Assembly: GCA_009711805.1 (NCBI GenBank)
Contig: VEMX01000035.1
Span: 34,673-98,672 of the forward strand
DNA: 64,000 bases
DNA from: Balneolaceae bacterium
GTDB taxonomy: Bacteria; Bacteroidota; Rhodothermia; Balneolales; Balneolaceae
Direction: 5' to 3'
The notes under the pieces: model-generated
Databases searched by the model: none
What the model was told of the DNA's origin: nothing
What the model saw: only the letters and a program-made list of their open reading frames with translations
Translations under genes and position numbers: made by a program
In this document: positions 18,994 through 27,255 of the stretch, one piece after another
How positions within the stretch are numbered: the first letter of the stretch is position 1
Layout: the number at the start of each line of letters is the position of its first letter

Positions 18994-20517
18994 ATGACTA
19001 TATCAGAGGCTCGCGAAAAAGTTTTTTCCGGAGAGGTGAAACTTCGTCAGATTGTGGAACAATATATCAATAAAATTGAATCTGATAACGAAGAAATTAA
19101 TGCCTTTGTGTACACCGATTTTGAGGGTGCATTAGCTCAGGCGGAAGAGGTTCAAAATAGAATTGATGAGGGTTCTGCGGGGAAGCTTGCAGGGGTGGTT
19201 ATGGGTATTAAAGACCTGATTTGTGAACGGAATAAACCCACAACTTGTGCGTCAGAAATTTTGGAAGGCTTCGAAAGTGTATATGACGCTACCGTAATTA
19301 AGCGATTGAAAGCTGAAGATGCGATTTTAATTGGGCGGGTAAATATGGATGAATTTGCCATGGGCTCAACCAATGAATACAGTAAGTACGGTGCAGTAAA
19401 AAACCCTAATAATACCGAAATGGTGCCGGGAGGGTCTTCCGGGGGGAGTGCAGCAACGGTAGCAGCAGATATGGCCACCGCTACACTGGGTTCCGATACG
19501 GGCGGGTCTATTCGGCAGCCGGCTTCTTACTGTGGTATAGTAGGTTTGAAACCAACGTATGGCCGGGTTTCTCGCTATGGGCTGGTGGCTTTTGCCTCTT
19601 CTTTCGATTGCATAGGCCCCTTATCCCATAATGTTGAAGATGCCGCGCGTATTCTGGATGTAATAGCTGGATTTGATGAAAGGGATAATACCTCATCCCA
19701 CAGAGAGAAATCAGATTATGTGCATGCTGTTCAAAATCCGCAAAAGAATATAAAAATTGGAGTGCCTGAGGAATTTTTTGGAGAAGGCCTGGATGATGAA
19801 ATTAAAAAATCTATAGAGGACATACTCAGTAAACTCGAAGCCGGGGGAGCCGAACTGGTTCCTATCCATCTGCCGCATACCAAGTATGGTATAGCCACTT
19901 ATTACATTTTGGCTACGGCTGAGGCTTCAAGTAATCTTGCCCGTTATGATGGTATCAGGTATGGACATCGCGCTAACAAGGATGAAATGGTGGACGAGCT
20001 TAAGCTGGAAGAGCAGGCGTTAACCGAAAAAGTAGCAGCAGCTGTGGGTGAAGAAAAGATAGCCCTTCAGAAAGAGTTGGCTATGATGGATTCTCCCCTC
20101 GCACGTCTGTATAAGAAATCCCGGACAGAAGGGTTTGGGTCAGAAGTGAAGCGTAGAATTATGCTTGGTACTTATGTACTCAGCGCAGGCTATTATGATG
20201 CCTATTACGGCAAAGCCCAAAAAGTACGCCGTCTCATTCAGAACGATTACAAAGAAGCTTTTGAGAAAGTAGATGTGATTGTAAGCCCTACAGCACCTAC
20301 CACTGCTTTTAAATTGGGTGAGAAGCTGGATGATCCGGTACAAATGTATCTGAATGATATATTCACCACCACAGCGAACCTTGCGGGTATTTGTGGAATA
20401 AGTGTGCCGGCAGGTACGCACAGTAATGGATTGCCATTTGGTATTCAGTTTATGGCGGATGCTTTTGAGGAAACTAAAGTACTGAATGCCGGTCGGCTTG
20501 TTGAGTTGCTGAAATAA
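18994..20517 (+). CDS. gatA: Aspartyl/glutamyl-tRNA amidotransferase subunit A
   Basis: A 507-residue amidase of the GatCAB complex, which converts Glu-tRNA(Gln) and Asp-tRNA(Asn) to the amidated forms. The amidase signature spans VPGGSSGGSAATVAADM through GSDTGGSIRQPASYCGI. The Ser-cisSer-Lys triad fits Lys73, Ser148 and Ser172, with the same spacing (75 and 24) as in characterised GatA. GatB and GatC genes are not in the window. Its length is normal, about 485-510 for the family. Confidence 0.95.
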   Translation: MTISEAREKVFSGEVKLRQIVEQYINKIESDNEEINAFVYTDFEGALAQAEEVQNRIDEGSAGKLAGVVMGIKDLICERNKPTTCASEILEGFESVYDATVIKRLKAEDAILIGRVNMDEFAMGSTNEYSKYGAVKNPNNTEMVPGGSSGGSAATVAADMATATLGSDTGGSIRQPASYCGIVGLKPTYGRVSRYGLVAFASSFDCIGPLSHNVEDAARILDVIAGFDERDNTSSHREKSDYVHAVQNPQKNIKIGVPEEFFGEGLDDEIKKSIEDILSKLEAGGAELVPIHLPHTKYGIATYYILATAEASSNLARYDGIRYGHRANKDEMVDELKLEEQALTEKVAAAVGEEKIALQKELAMMDSPLARLYKKSRTEGFGSEVKRRIMLGTYVLSAGYYDAYYGKAQKVRRLIQNDYKEAFEKVDVIVSPTAPTTAFKLGEKLDDPVQMYLNDIFTTTANLAGICGISVPAGTHSNGLPFGIQFMADAFEETKVLNAGRLVELLK

Positions 20518-20550
20518 AATCGTTTTAATTTATATTCAAATCTTTGATCT

Positions 20551-21321
20551 ATGGGTGCCAATCGTATTAATGGAAAAAGTGTATGCATTACAGGTGCTAC
20601 ATCCGGAATAGGAAAAGCAACTGCCCGGTTATTTGCTGAAGAAGGGGCATCCCTTATTTTAACCGGCAGAAGAAAGACCAGGCTCGATACGCTTTCAGAT
20701 GAGCTGAAACAAAACCATGGTGTAGCGGTCTCGGTGTATGATTTTGATGTGAGGAATCAAGAAGCCTGTATTTCTTTTGTGAATGGCCTGGATGGGAGTA
20801 TAGATATACTGGTGAATAATGCAGGTTTGGCCAAAGGAGCAGATTCGGTATATGCTGCCGATGTCTCGGATTGGGAAACCATGATAGATACCAATGTGAA
20901 AGGGCTGTTATATCTGACACGCCTTGTTGCTCCGGGAATGAAAGAACGTAATGCCGGTCATATCATAAACATTGGCTCTATTGCCGGGCACGAGTCGTAC
21001 CCGGGTGGCTCGGTATACTGTGCTACCAAACATGCGGTGAAGGCTATTACCGAGTCTACCAAGAAAGATCTGCATGGTACCCGGGTTAGGGTCAGTATGG
21101 TGTCTCCGGGGCTGGTAGAAACGGAATTTAGCAACGTCCGCTTTAATGACGATAATGAAAAAGCAGACCAGGTGTATAAAGGAATGCAGCCTCTGGTAGC
21201 TCAAGATATTGCAGAAATAATATTGTTTACCGCCAACCGGCCTGCACATGTTAACATCATGGATACTTTTGTGCTTCCGGTATATCAATCTTCTTCCCAA
21301 ATGGTTCACAGAGATGAATAG
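20551..21321 (+). CDS. Short-chain dehydrogenase/reductase
   Basis: A 256-residue classical SDR, NAD(P)-dependent. Cofactor motif TGATSGIGKATARLFAEEG near residue 10, NNAG at about 91-94, and the catalytic Tyr/Lys in VYCATKHAVKA. RKTRLDT after the second strand suggests NADP preference, as in YdfG-type serine/3-hydroxy acid dehydrogenases. Its last 8 bases overlap the start of the M28 peptidase gene, so the two are translationally coupled. Confidence 0.88.
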   Translation: MGANRINGKSVCITGATSGIGKATARLFAEEGASLILTGRRKTRLDTLSDELKQNHGVAVSVYDFDVRNQEACISFVNGLDGSIDILVNNAGLAKGADSVYAADVSDWETMIDTNVKGLLYLTRLVAPGMKERNAGHIINIGSIAGHESYPGGSVYCATKHAVKAITESTKKDLHGTRVRVSMVSPGLVETEFSNVRFNDDNEKADQVYKGMQPLVAQDIAEIILFTANRPAHVNIMDTFVLPVYQSSSQMVHRDE

Positions 21322-22282
21322 AATATTTGCCATAGGTATATGTTTGCTGCTTGTAGGGTGTTCTGGTCAAAAGGAAGAATCAGGCCTTAAGTTTACAGAC
21401 CAACAACGATCAGTCCCTTCTTTTAATGCGGATTCTGCATATGCTTTTGTTAAACAGCAGGTAGAACTAGGGCCGCGCATCCCCAATACAAAACCACACA
21501 GAGAGGCAAAGAATTATTTCGAGCAAAAGCTACAGTCATATGCAGGGAGCAACAGTGTGTTTGCGCAAAACTTCACGGTTGAGGGATATGAGGGGGAAGC
21601 GTTAAAGCTCTCAAATATTATAGCTGCTTTTAATACTTCATCAACGGATAGAATTATGCTGTGTGCTCATTGGGATACCCGGGCTGTTTCGGATGAAGAC
21701 AGTGTGGCTGCAGATCAGTCATTTCCCGGTGCGGACGACGGGGGGAGTGGGGTAGCCGTTCTGCTAGAGCTGGCACGTTTGCTTAGTGAAAACCCTCCGC
21801 CAGTAGGGGTAGATATTGTTTTGTTTGATGGAGAAGATTATGGCAAGTCCGGTGATCTCCGGAATTACTTTTTAGGATCCCGATATTGGGCAGACAATCC
21901 CCCGGTGCCGGGGTACAGCCCTCGTTTTGGTATATTGGTTGATATGGTGGGAGCTACGAATGCAACATTTCCAAAAGAAGGTTATTCGATGAACTATGCG
22001 CCCAATCTGGTGGATGAAATATGGGATATTGCAGAAAAAAAAGGATATAGGGATTTATTTTTGTCTAAGCGTGGTTCAAGCATACAAGACGACCATGTTA
22101 TAATAAATCAACAAACCAACATCCCGATGGTGGATATCATCAATCACAAATCCAGAGATGCCAATGCCGGTGTTTTTCCAGATCATTGGCATACACAGGG
22201 TGATAATATGAATGTGATTGACAAAAAAACACTGAAGGCGGTTGGAGAAGTGTTGGCTGAACTTATTTACAACAGGATTTAG
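21314..22282 (+). CDS. M28-family lipoprotein (glutaminyl cyclase-like)
   Basis: A 322-residue exported lipoprotein: the signal MNRIFAIGICLLLVGC ends in a lipobox with Cys16. The M28 zinc fold is seen in LCAHWDTRA, GADDGGSGVAVLLE, LFDGEDYG and FPDHWHTQGDN, giving His, Asp, Glu and His ligands. The AHWDTR form and HWHT.GD ending are closer to glutaminyl-peptide cyclotransferases than to aminopeptidases. The chosen ATG overlaps the SDR stop by 8 nt. A start 66 nt upstream would give no signal peptide. Confidence 0.85.
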   Translation: MNRIFAIGICLLLVGCSGQKEESGLKFTDQQRSVPSFNADSAYAFVKQQVELGPRIPNTKPHREAKNYFEQKLQSYAGSNSVFAQNFTVEGYEGEALKLSNIIAAFNTSSTDRIMLCAHWDTRAVSDEDSVAADQSFPGADDGGSGVAVLLELARLLSENPPPVGVDIVLFDGEDYGKSGDLRNYFLGSRYWADNPPVPGYSPRFGILVDMVGATNATFPKEGYSMNYAPNLVDEIWDIAEKKGYRDLFLSKRGSSIQDDHVIINQQTNIPMVDIINHKSRDANAGVFPDHWHTQGDNMNVIDKKTLKAVGEVLAELIYNRI

Positions 22283-23116
22283 ATGGAGTATGTGCAGCTT
22301 ACCATATCGGCAGAAAATGATTTGCATGAAATTTTGATAGCAGAACTCTTTGATTTCGGCTTTGACGGCTTTGAGGAACAAGACAAACAACTGGTTGCTT
22401 CTATTCCTGCCGATAAATTTGATTTCACAAAAAGAGAGGAGATAGAGGAAATACTTCGGAAACTGGGTGAAGCTGAGTCGGTAATGAAAGAGGAGATCAT
22501 AGAAGAGAAAAACTGGAACCAGGCTTGGGAGAAGAGCATAAAACCTCAAACCATTGGGAAGTTTTTTGTCCATCCTACATGGACTAAACAGGAAGGGGGC
22601 ATAGATACTATAGAGCTTATTATTGATCCTAAAATGGCCTTTGGAACGGGGTATCATCCAACTACCAGAGTTATGCTGGAGTGGATGCCAGAAGTGGTAG
22701 AACAAGGAGATACAGTACTTGATGCCGGTACGGGGACTGGGATATTAGCGATTGCTGCCTTAAAGCTGGGAGCCGGCTCTGCCTTTGGGTTTGATGTGGA
22801 CGAATGGAGTGAGATGAATGCCAGTGAAAACCTGTATTTAAACGGGGTTTCAAACTTTGAAGTAAAACGGGGTTCTGTAGAAGTAATACCTGACCATGAG
22901 AAATATGATTTGATTTTTGCTAATATAAACCGAAACGCTTTAGCAGAAATGTCTGGAGATTTGATTCAGCATTTAAAGCCCAATGGTAAATTATTACTAT
23001 CCGGCTTGCTTCTTGAGGATGAAGAAGCGATGTTAAATCTCAAATCATTAAGTGATTTAGATCATGTAGAAACAAAAACTCACGGTGAGTGGATCGCAAT
23101 ATTATTTCAGGGATGA
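22283..23116 (+). CDS. prmA: Ribosomal protein L11 methyltransferase
   Basis: A 277-residue SAM enzyme that trimethylates ribosomal protein L11. The substrate-binding N-terminal domain (about 1-80) is followed by DPKMAFGTGYHPTTRVMLEWM and the SAM motif TVLDAGTGTGILAIAALKLGAG. The catalytic-face segment LIFANINRNALAE (a NIx[NR] motif) is typical for PrmA. It begins immediately after the peptidase stop and its stop shares ATGA with the following Ppx/GppA gene. Confidence 0.94.
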   Translation: MEYVQLTISAENDLHEILIAELFDFGFDGFEEQDKQLVASIPADKFDFTKREEIEEILRKLGEAESVMKEEIIEEKNWNQAWEKSIKPQTIGKFFVHPTWTKQEGGIDTIELIIDPKMAFGTGYHPTTRVMLEWMPEVVEQGDTVLDAGTGTGILAIAALKLGAGSAFGFDVDEWSEMNASENLYLNGVSNFEVKRGSVEVIPDHEKYDLIFANINRNALAEMSGDLIQHLKPNGKLLLSGLLLEDEEAMLNLKSLSDLDHVETKTHGEWIAILFQG

Positions 23117-24024
23117 ACGCAGCAATTGATATAGGTACCAATACAGTTTTACTTTTAGTGGCTGAAAAAGACGGGAACAACATAAAAGTAATTTATGAAG
23201 CCCAACGTATGCCCCGGTTGGGAAAAGGAGTAGATGAAGATAGAGTCATCAATGACAAAAGTATGGAGAGGGTAATTCGAGCTCTCTCAGACTATAAAGA
23301 GATATTGGATGCGGAGTATCCTGAAGTTGAATCTATAACAGTAACCGCCACCAGCGCTGTCAGAGATGCCACTAACCGGGAAGAGTTTTTGCAAAGAGTA
23401 AAAAAGGAAACAGGATTTAATATTCGGGTTTTGTCAGGAATAGAAGAGGCAGTCTGGACCGCAACAGGAGCTTTATCTACCCTAAACAAAAATAAACCGA
23501 AGAATGCCCTTATTATCGATATAGGAGGAGGGAGCACCGAGCTGGCAATTGTGAAGGATGGAAAGATGGACGGGTCGTATTCCTACAATATGGGTTCCGT
23601 TCGTTTTACCGAGCGTTTCCTGATCCACAACCCACCCTACCAGGAAGAGATATTAGCCTGTGAAAAGGAAATCGAGACGCAGTTCAATACCAACAAATTT
23701 AAAGTGGGCAACGATATTCAGGCAGTAGGGGTTGCCGGAACCATGATTTCACTGGCTGCAATTGATTTGCAAATTGAAAACTATGAGCGGCAAAAGGTTA
23801 ACGGGCATTGCATTAATAGCAATAAACTGTACAAGAGCATCGAGATTTTTAGCCTGCATACCTATGAGGAATTGTTGGAATTAAGCCCGGAGGCATTAAG
23901 GGGAAGGGAAGACATTTTCCTGGCGGGGCTTTTAATACTTAAAGGTTTTCTCCAATCGTATGCCCTTGAGAATATCGTTGTGTCTGCAGGTGGTATACGG
24001 CATGGGGCTATTTTAAAGGGATAA
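23113..24024 (+). CDS. Ppx/GppA-family phosphatase
   Basis: A 303-residue ASKHA-fold phosphatase of the exopolyphosphatase/guanosine pentaphosphate phosphatase family. NAAIDIGTNTVLLLVAEKDG forms the phosphate-1 motif and IIDIGGGSTELAIV the phosphate-2 motif. LSGIEEAVWTATGALS is between them and GVAGTMISLAAI follows. It is short (about 300 rather than 500 residues), so it lacks the C-terminal HD domain of E. coli Ppx/GppA. The start is the ATG of an ATGA overlap with prmA. Confidence 0.9.
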   Translation: MNAAIDIGTNTVLLLVAEKDGNNIKVIYEAQRMPRLGKGVDEDRVINDKSMERVIRALSDYKEILDAEYPEVESITVTATSAVRDATNREEFLQRVKKETGFNIRVLSGIEEAVWTATGALSTLNKNKPKNALIIDIGGGSTELAIVKDGKMDGSYSYNMGSVRFTERFLIHNPPYQEEILACEKEIETQFNTNKFKVGNDIQAVGVAGTMISLAAIDLQIENYERQKVNGHCINSNKLYKSIEIFSLHTYEELLELSPEALRGREDIFLAGLLILKGFLQSYALENIVVSAGGIRHGAILKG

Positions 24025-24027
24025 AAA

Positions 24028-24060
24028 AATGCCAGTCAACCTGGGCTGAATGGCATTTAA
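24028..24060 (+). terminator. Possible terminator of the tatA-ppx run
   Basis: A 7-bp stem AATGCCA/TGGCATT (24028-24034, 24051-24057) with a 16-nt loop starts 4 nt after the Ppx/GppA stop. An A run precedes it and only TTT follows, so it would be a weak terminator in either direction. Confidence 0.45.
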
Positions 24061-24072
24061 AATAGTTACTTT

Positions 24073-24245
24073 AACCCGTTTACCGGTTAGAAGTACCATT
24101 TAGAGAACCTACGAGCGTCCGCAGGTCCTCGTAGCGTTCGGCTTTCCAGCGAGAATCCCGTAACGCTCGCAGGACTTGCGGACGCTGCGAGGTTATACTC
24201 CCTTTCAATACTGTTTTAAGCTAATCTCTAACCGGTAAACGCGTT
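24073..24245. repeat. Nested palindromic element, about 173 bp
   Basis: Outer arms AACCCGTTTACCGGTTAG (24073-24090) and CTAACCGGTAAACGCGTT (24228-24245) match at 17 of 18 bases as an inverted repeat. Within lies an inner inverted repeat whose arms share AGCGTCCGCA and GTCCT (about 24107-24139 versus 24161-24193, with several mismatches). It fills most of the gap between Ppx/GppA and the convergent barrel gene. The size and nesting suggest a repeated palindromic element or MITE-like unit rather than a simple terminator. Confidence 0.65.
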
Positions 24246-24263
24246 ACTTTATATAGGGGTAGA

Positions 24264-24806
24264 TTAATTTCCTACAGGAAACCTGAGTCCGGCACCTATG
24301 TTAAGTTGATCCGCGCTACCAAGGCTGTACTTGATTTCAGCATACAGGCTTGCAAAATCCAGGTCGAATTCACCACCGGCACCAACGTTTATTCCCATTT
24401 CAGAGTCTGAACCTGATATATTAAGACCACCAACTCCCTCGCTTTCAACATTCACAGACAAGAAGTTAAGACCACCCAAAGCATAAAGGCTGAGTCCTTG
24501 TTCTGCATCTTTCATCAACATGTAATGTGCATTGGCATTAAATTCCCACCAGGTGATGGTCATTGAGCTTCCATTCCCAAAATCCGTTTTGTTTGGCAAG
24601 TAAAAACCAAGGTCTGCTTGTGCTCTGAATTGCTCATTAATGGTATATACCCCATCTGCTTCAAAACCTAATTGCTCAATGTCTGTACCATACATGAGCC
24701 CTCCCCCGATTTTCAAATCTCCCGCTGAATTGTCTTGTGCGAAAGCTAAATCAGCCGAGAATAAAGTTAAAAGTGCTAAGCAGAGTATCGTAATGCGTTT
24801 TTTCAT
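24264..24806 (-). CDS. Outer-membrane beta-barrel protein
   Basis: A 180-residue secreted protein. The signal peptide MKKRITILCLALLTLFSADLAFA ends at an AxA site. The mature part is made of alternating amphipathic strands (LKIGGGLMYGTDIEQLGFEA, ARAQADLGFYLPN-like, IKYSLGSADQLNIGAGLRF) typical of 8-stranded OmpX/OmpA-type barrels. It ends LRFPVGN with no C-terminal aromatic residue. No specific ligand can be inferred. It is convergent with the Ppx/GppA gene. Confidence 0.72.
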   Translation of the reverse strand: MKKRITILCLALLTLFSADLAFAQDNSAGDLKIGGGLMYGTDIEQLGFEADGVYTINEQFRAQADLGFYLPNKTDFGNGSSMTITWWEFNANAHYMLMKDAEQGLSLYALGGLNFLSVNVESEGVGGLNISGSDSEMGINVGAGGEFDLDFASLYAEIKYSLGSADQLNIGAGLRFPVGN

Positions 24807-24953
24807 TATTTTGGATAGTTAATTAATGTTTGTTAGTGATGATTGTTAGTTTATATGTATAAAAAGAATGCGTAGAAGAAAACAAAATTGGTTCAAAAAA
24901 ACACATTTTCATTTACCTCAGGGTTTGTATTTTAAGACCCCAATAAAATTGAT

Positions 24954-25589
24954 ATGGCCAAAACAAACTCAGCAGACAGACAGAATTCATCACCGAGAAA
25001 AAATGCTTCCGCAAGTTCTCTGGAAGACGATAAGTTTGTATCAGAGGCACTTTCGGGAAAGGAGAGTTCCTATAAACAACTGGTAGATAAATATCAGAAG
25101 GCGCTCTATTTTCATATTCGGAAAATGATTAAAGAACAAGAACTGGTAGAAGATTTAGTTCAGGAAGTATTTATGAAAGCTTTTCATAACCTGAACACCT
25201 ACAGCAATGAGTATGCATTTTCTACCTGGTTATATAGAATAGCCACCAATCATACAATAGATTATCTCCGAAAGAAAAAGCTAAGAACACTTTCCATAGA
25301 CCAACCTTTTAAAACCAGGGATGGAGAAATGGAAATGCAGTTGCCGGATCATACCTATGAGACGGATAAGCCGGTGATGAAGAAAGAGCGTAAAGCAATT
25401 GTACAGGATGCTATTGCCGCTTTGCCCGATAAATATAAAGCAGTAATTGAAATGCGGCATATGGAGGAGAAATCGTACCAGGAAATTGCTGATATTCTGG
25501 AACTGCCGCTTGGTACTGTAAAAGCTCATATTTTTAGAGCAAGAGAACTTTTATACAAAGCGCTTAAAGACAAAAAAGATAAATTTTAG
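24954..25589 (+). CDS. ECF-type RNA polymerase sigma factor
   Basis: A 211-residue sigma-70 family protein. Region 2 (about 40-115) contains DLVQEVFMKAFHNLNTY and FSTWLYRIATNHTIDYLRKKK. Region 4 (about 145-205) contains ALPDKYKAVIEMRHMEEKSYQEIADILELPLGTVKAHI, with the helix-turn-helix. The first 30 residues are polar, rich in Ser and Asn. No anti-sigma gene follows; the next gene is a lipoprotein. An out-of-frame open stretch across its start is not real. Confidence 0.93.
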   Translation: MAKTNSADRQNSSPRKNASASSLEDDKFVSEALSGKESSYKQLVDKYQKALYFHIRKMIKEQELVEDLVQEVFMKAFHNLNTYSNEYAFSTWLYRIATNHTIDYLRKKKLRTLSIDQPFKTRDGEMEMQLPDHTYETDKPVMKKERKAIVQDAIAALPDKYKAVIEMRHMEEKSYQEIADILELPLGTVKAHIFRARELLYKALKDKKDKF

Positions 25590-25666
25590 TTTTTTTGAAC
25601 TTTGTTTTGTTGAGCGTACGCATAATCAAGAAATACCCTTAACATAAAATATACTATTCAGATATC

Positions 25667-26464
25667 ATGAAGAACTACTATAGTGTAATGAAGTTTTTTG
25701 TAGTTGTAATGGCGCTTTCGTTGGTTACCGTGTCTTGTGGTGATGACCCCGCTTCAGGTGAAGATCAAGATCCGCCAGAGATACCTTCTTTCGAACAAAT
25801 AGCTCCCAATCTTAGCTATTTTGACAATAACCCTGGTAAAATGGCTACAACCGATAATTTTTATGAAGCTAAAGGATATGCTTTTGGGTTGGCATCTGCT
25901 ACCATGACAACCCAGCTTTACCAAGGCTTCTTTACCTCAGCTGAACAAAGTGAGGCAACATTCAGCAATGGACAGTGGGTATGGGAGTATACCTATAGTT
26001 ATGAAGGAGCTTCAGTTTCTATAAAGTTGACTGCCCAAGAAAATAATTCAGAGGTGAGTTGGGCTATGTATTGGTCGTATAATGACGGGCAGGGAAATTC
26101 CTTCGAGGATTATAAAATGATTGAAGGCAAGAACGCCCTTGATGGCTCTTCCGGCAGCTGGACTTTTAATTCACTAAATCCAGATACCCAAACGGAGGAA
26201 AAATTCCTTGTTACTACATGGGTTAAAACCAGTGAAACGGAAATAGAGATAACCACGGACTTCTACACAGATGACGGAATCCAACAGTATGTATATACTC
26301 AAAATGGAGCCGAGCATACTATTACGTATGATGCAGCTGATGCATCCAATGATATCATCATATACTGGAATACCGACACCCAAAGCGGGTACTACCAGGT
26401 AGGCTCAGATTCTTCCAATCGCCTGTGCTGGAACTCAAATTTCCAGGACACAAGCTGCTCGTAG
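25667..26464 (+). CDS. Predicted lipoprotein of unknown function
   Basis: A 265-residue protein with an N-terminal hydrophobic stretch and a lipobox ending SLVTVSC (Cys24), so it is expected to be lipidated. The mature part begins GDDPASGEDQDPPEIP, a flexible acidic linker, and is rich in aromatic beta-strands (YTYSYEGASVSIKL, SYNDGQGNSFEDYKM). It resembles no family I can name. It lies 77 nt after the ECF sigma gene on the same strand and is followed by a clear terminator. Confidence 0.7.
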   Translation: MKNYYSVMKFFVVVMALSLVTVSCGDDPASGEDQDPPEIPSFEQIAPNLSYFDNNPGKMATTDNFYEAKGYAFGLASATMTTQLYQGFFTSAEQSEATFSNGQWVWEYTYSYEGASVSIKLTAQENNSEVSWAMYWSYNDGQGNSFEDYKMIEGKNALDGSSGSWTFNSLNPDTQTEEKFLVTTWVKTSETEIEITTDFYTDDGIQQYVYTQNGAEHTITYDAADASNDIIIYWNTDTQSGYYQVGSDSSNRLCWNSNFQDTSCS

Positions 26465-26495
26465 CACTTAGCCTGGGTTAGCTCAATTATCAAAT

Positions 26496-26669
26496 TTAAA
26501 GAGCCGGTTTAAAAGACCGGCTTTTCCCTTTAATGTATTTTTCTGCAAAAGATGTCTTTTTGCCACGGCCAAAATAATGCTCTACTATTCTTCTGCGAAG
26601 ATCATTAGTTACACCAGTATAAAGAGTGGTTTTACGAGTGTTGGTTGTGATGCATGTGTAGAATGACAT
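26496..26669 (-). pseudogene. Remnant of a GIY-YIG endonuclease
   Basis: Read on the minus strand this is a 57-codon frame beginning MSFYTCITTN and continuing LYTGVTNDLRRRIVEH, the core of small GIY-YIG (UvrC-like) nucleases, usually 80-100 residues. The first Tyr-x-Tyr-Ile/GIY motif is degraded and the frame leaves the family after EKYIKG. It then reads through the terminator hairpin of the convergent lipoprotein gene. It is therefore a truncated fragment, probably not functional. Confidence 0.6.
26502..26527 (+). terminator. Intrinsic terminator of the lipoprotein gene
   Basis: A 7-bp stem AGCCGGT/ACCGGCT (26502-26508, 26516-26522) with a 7-nt loop, followed by a T-rich tail. It lies about 40 nt past the lipoprotein stop. 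Confidence 0.75.
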
Positions 26670-26895
26670 ACTCTATTATACCAAAAACATTGAAAATAGG
26701 AAGAGAAAATGTCATTCAGAGCGATAGCTAAGAATCTTCTTATTTCTGCCCATTTTTGTTGTGAAGGCATACCAACAGACGATACCTATATCCCCATCCC
26801 AACCAAAGCATAAGAAGACGCTTCTCCCAAAGGTACCCTCTGTGTGACTTGGGGGTGGACCTGTTTCTGCTACATACATCCTTAATCAAAGCCCG

Positions 26896-26925
26896 GTCAT
26901 CTCTGGCCGAGACCAGGGATCTGCC
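26896..26925 (+). repeat. GTCATC palindrome family, copy 1
   Basis: GTCATCTCTGGCCGAGACCAGGGATCTGCC is a 30-bp degenerate copy of the element seen intact at 27015-27044. The ends GTCATC and GATCTxCC and the central GG...CC stem match. Confidence 0.5.
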
Positions 26926-26950
26926 AGAAGCGGTTTGGGATGTTGAATCA

Positions 26951-26991
26951 GGGAGATCCCGCATCTTCGCCTTCGCTGCGTGCGGGATGAC
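26951..26991 (-). repeat. GTCATC palindrome family, copy 2 (inverted)
   Basis: Opposite orientation: it starts GGGAGATCCCGC and ends GCGGGATGAC, with a longer loop than the other two copies. The arms CCCGC/GCGGG form a stem. Confidence 0.55.
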
Positions 26992-27014
26992 TGTCCTTTT
27001 TGTTTAAACAACAA

Positions 27015-27044
27015 GTCATCGCGGGCCCAGACCCGCGATCTCCC
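27015..27044 (+). repeat. GTCATC palindrome family, copy 3
   Basis: The best-preserved copy: GTCATC, then GCGGGCCCAGACCCGC, then GATCTCCC. The GCGGG/CCCGC stem encloses a short loop. Together with copies 1 and 2 it forms a family of repeated extragenic palindromes. Confidence 0.6.
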
Positions 27045-27255
27045 TGCTTGGGGCAATGTGGGTGAACAAGGCGGTGCCGGGTCCTATGGAGATGTAATAT
27101 GGATGCCATGAAAGAGAGATTAACCTCGTTCCTCCCTTGGGGATACCTTTGGTGCAACCACCCCAAGGCATGCATACGGCACAATAACAGCAACCTTCAA
27201 TGAATGAGGAATCCAATATCCACACAGATCAACATAGAGCCTGAATATTCCTATC

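Larger units (their letters stand above)
26670..27255. other. Repeat-rich intergenic island
   Basis: No convincing gene is visible in nearly 600 bp. It contains three copies of a GTCATC...GATCTCCC palindrome (annotated separately) and a copy of the common intergenic motif GTCATTCAGAGCG near 26709. A further palindrome, CCTTGGGG/CCCCAAGG (27135-27142 and 27161-27168), lies before the kinase gene. Short open frames here have repetitive, unconserved translations. Confidence 0.7.

Noticed and set aside
26948..27225. Short frames in the repeat island
   Set aside because: They are built from the palindrome repeats and lack a ribosome-binding site or conserved sequence.
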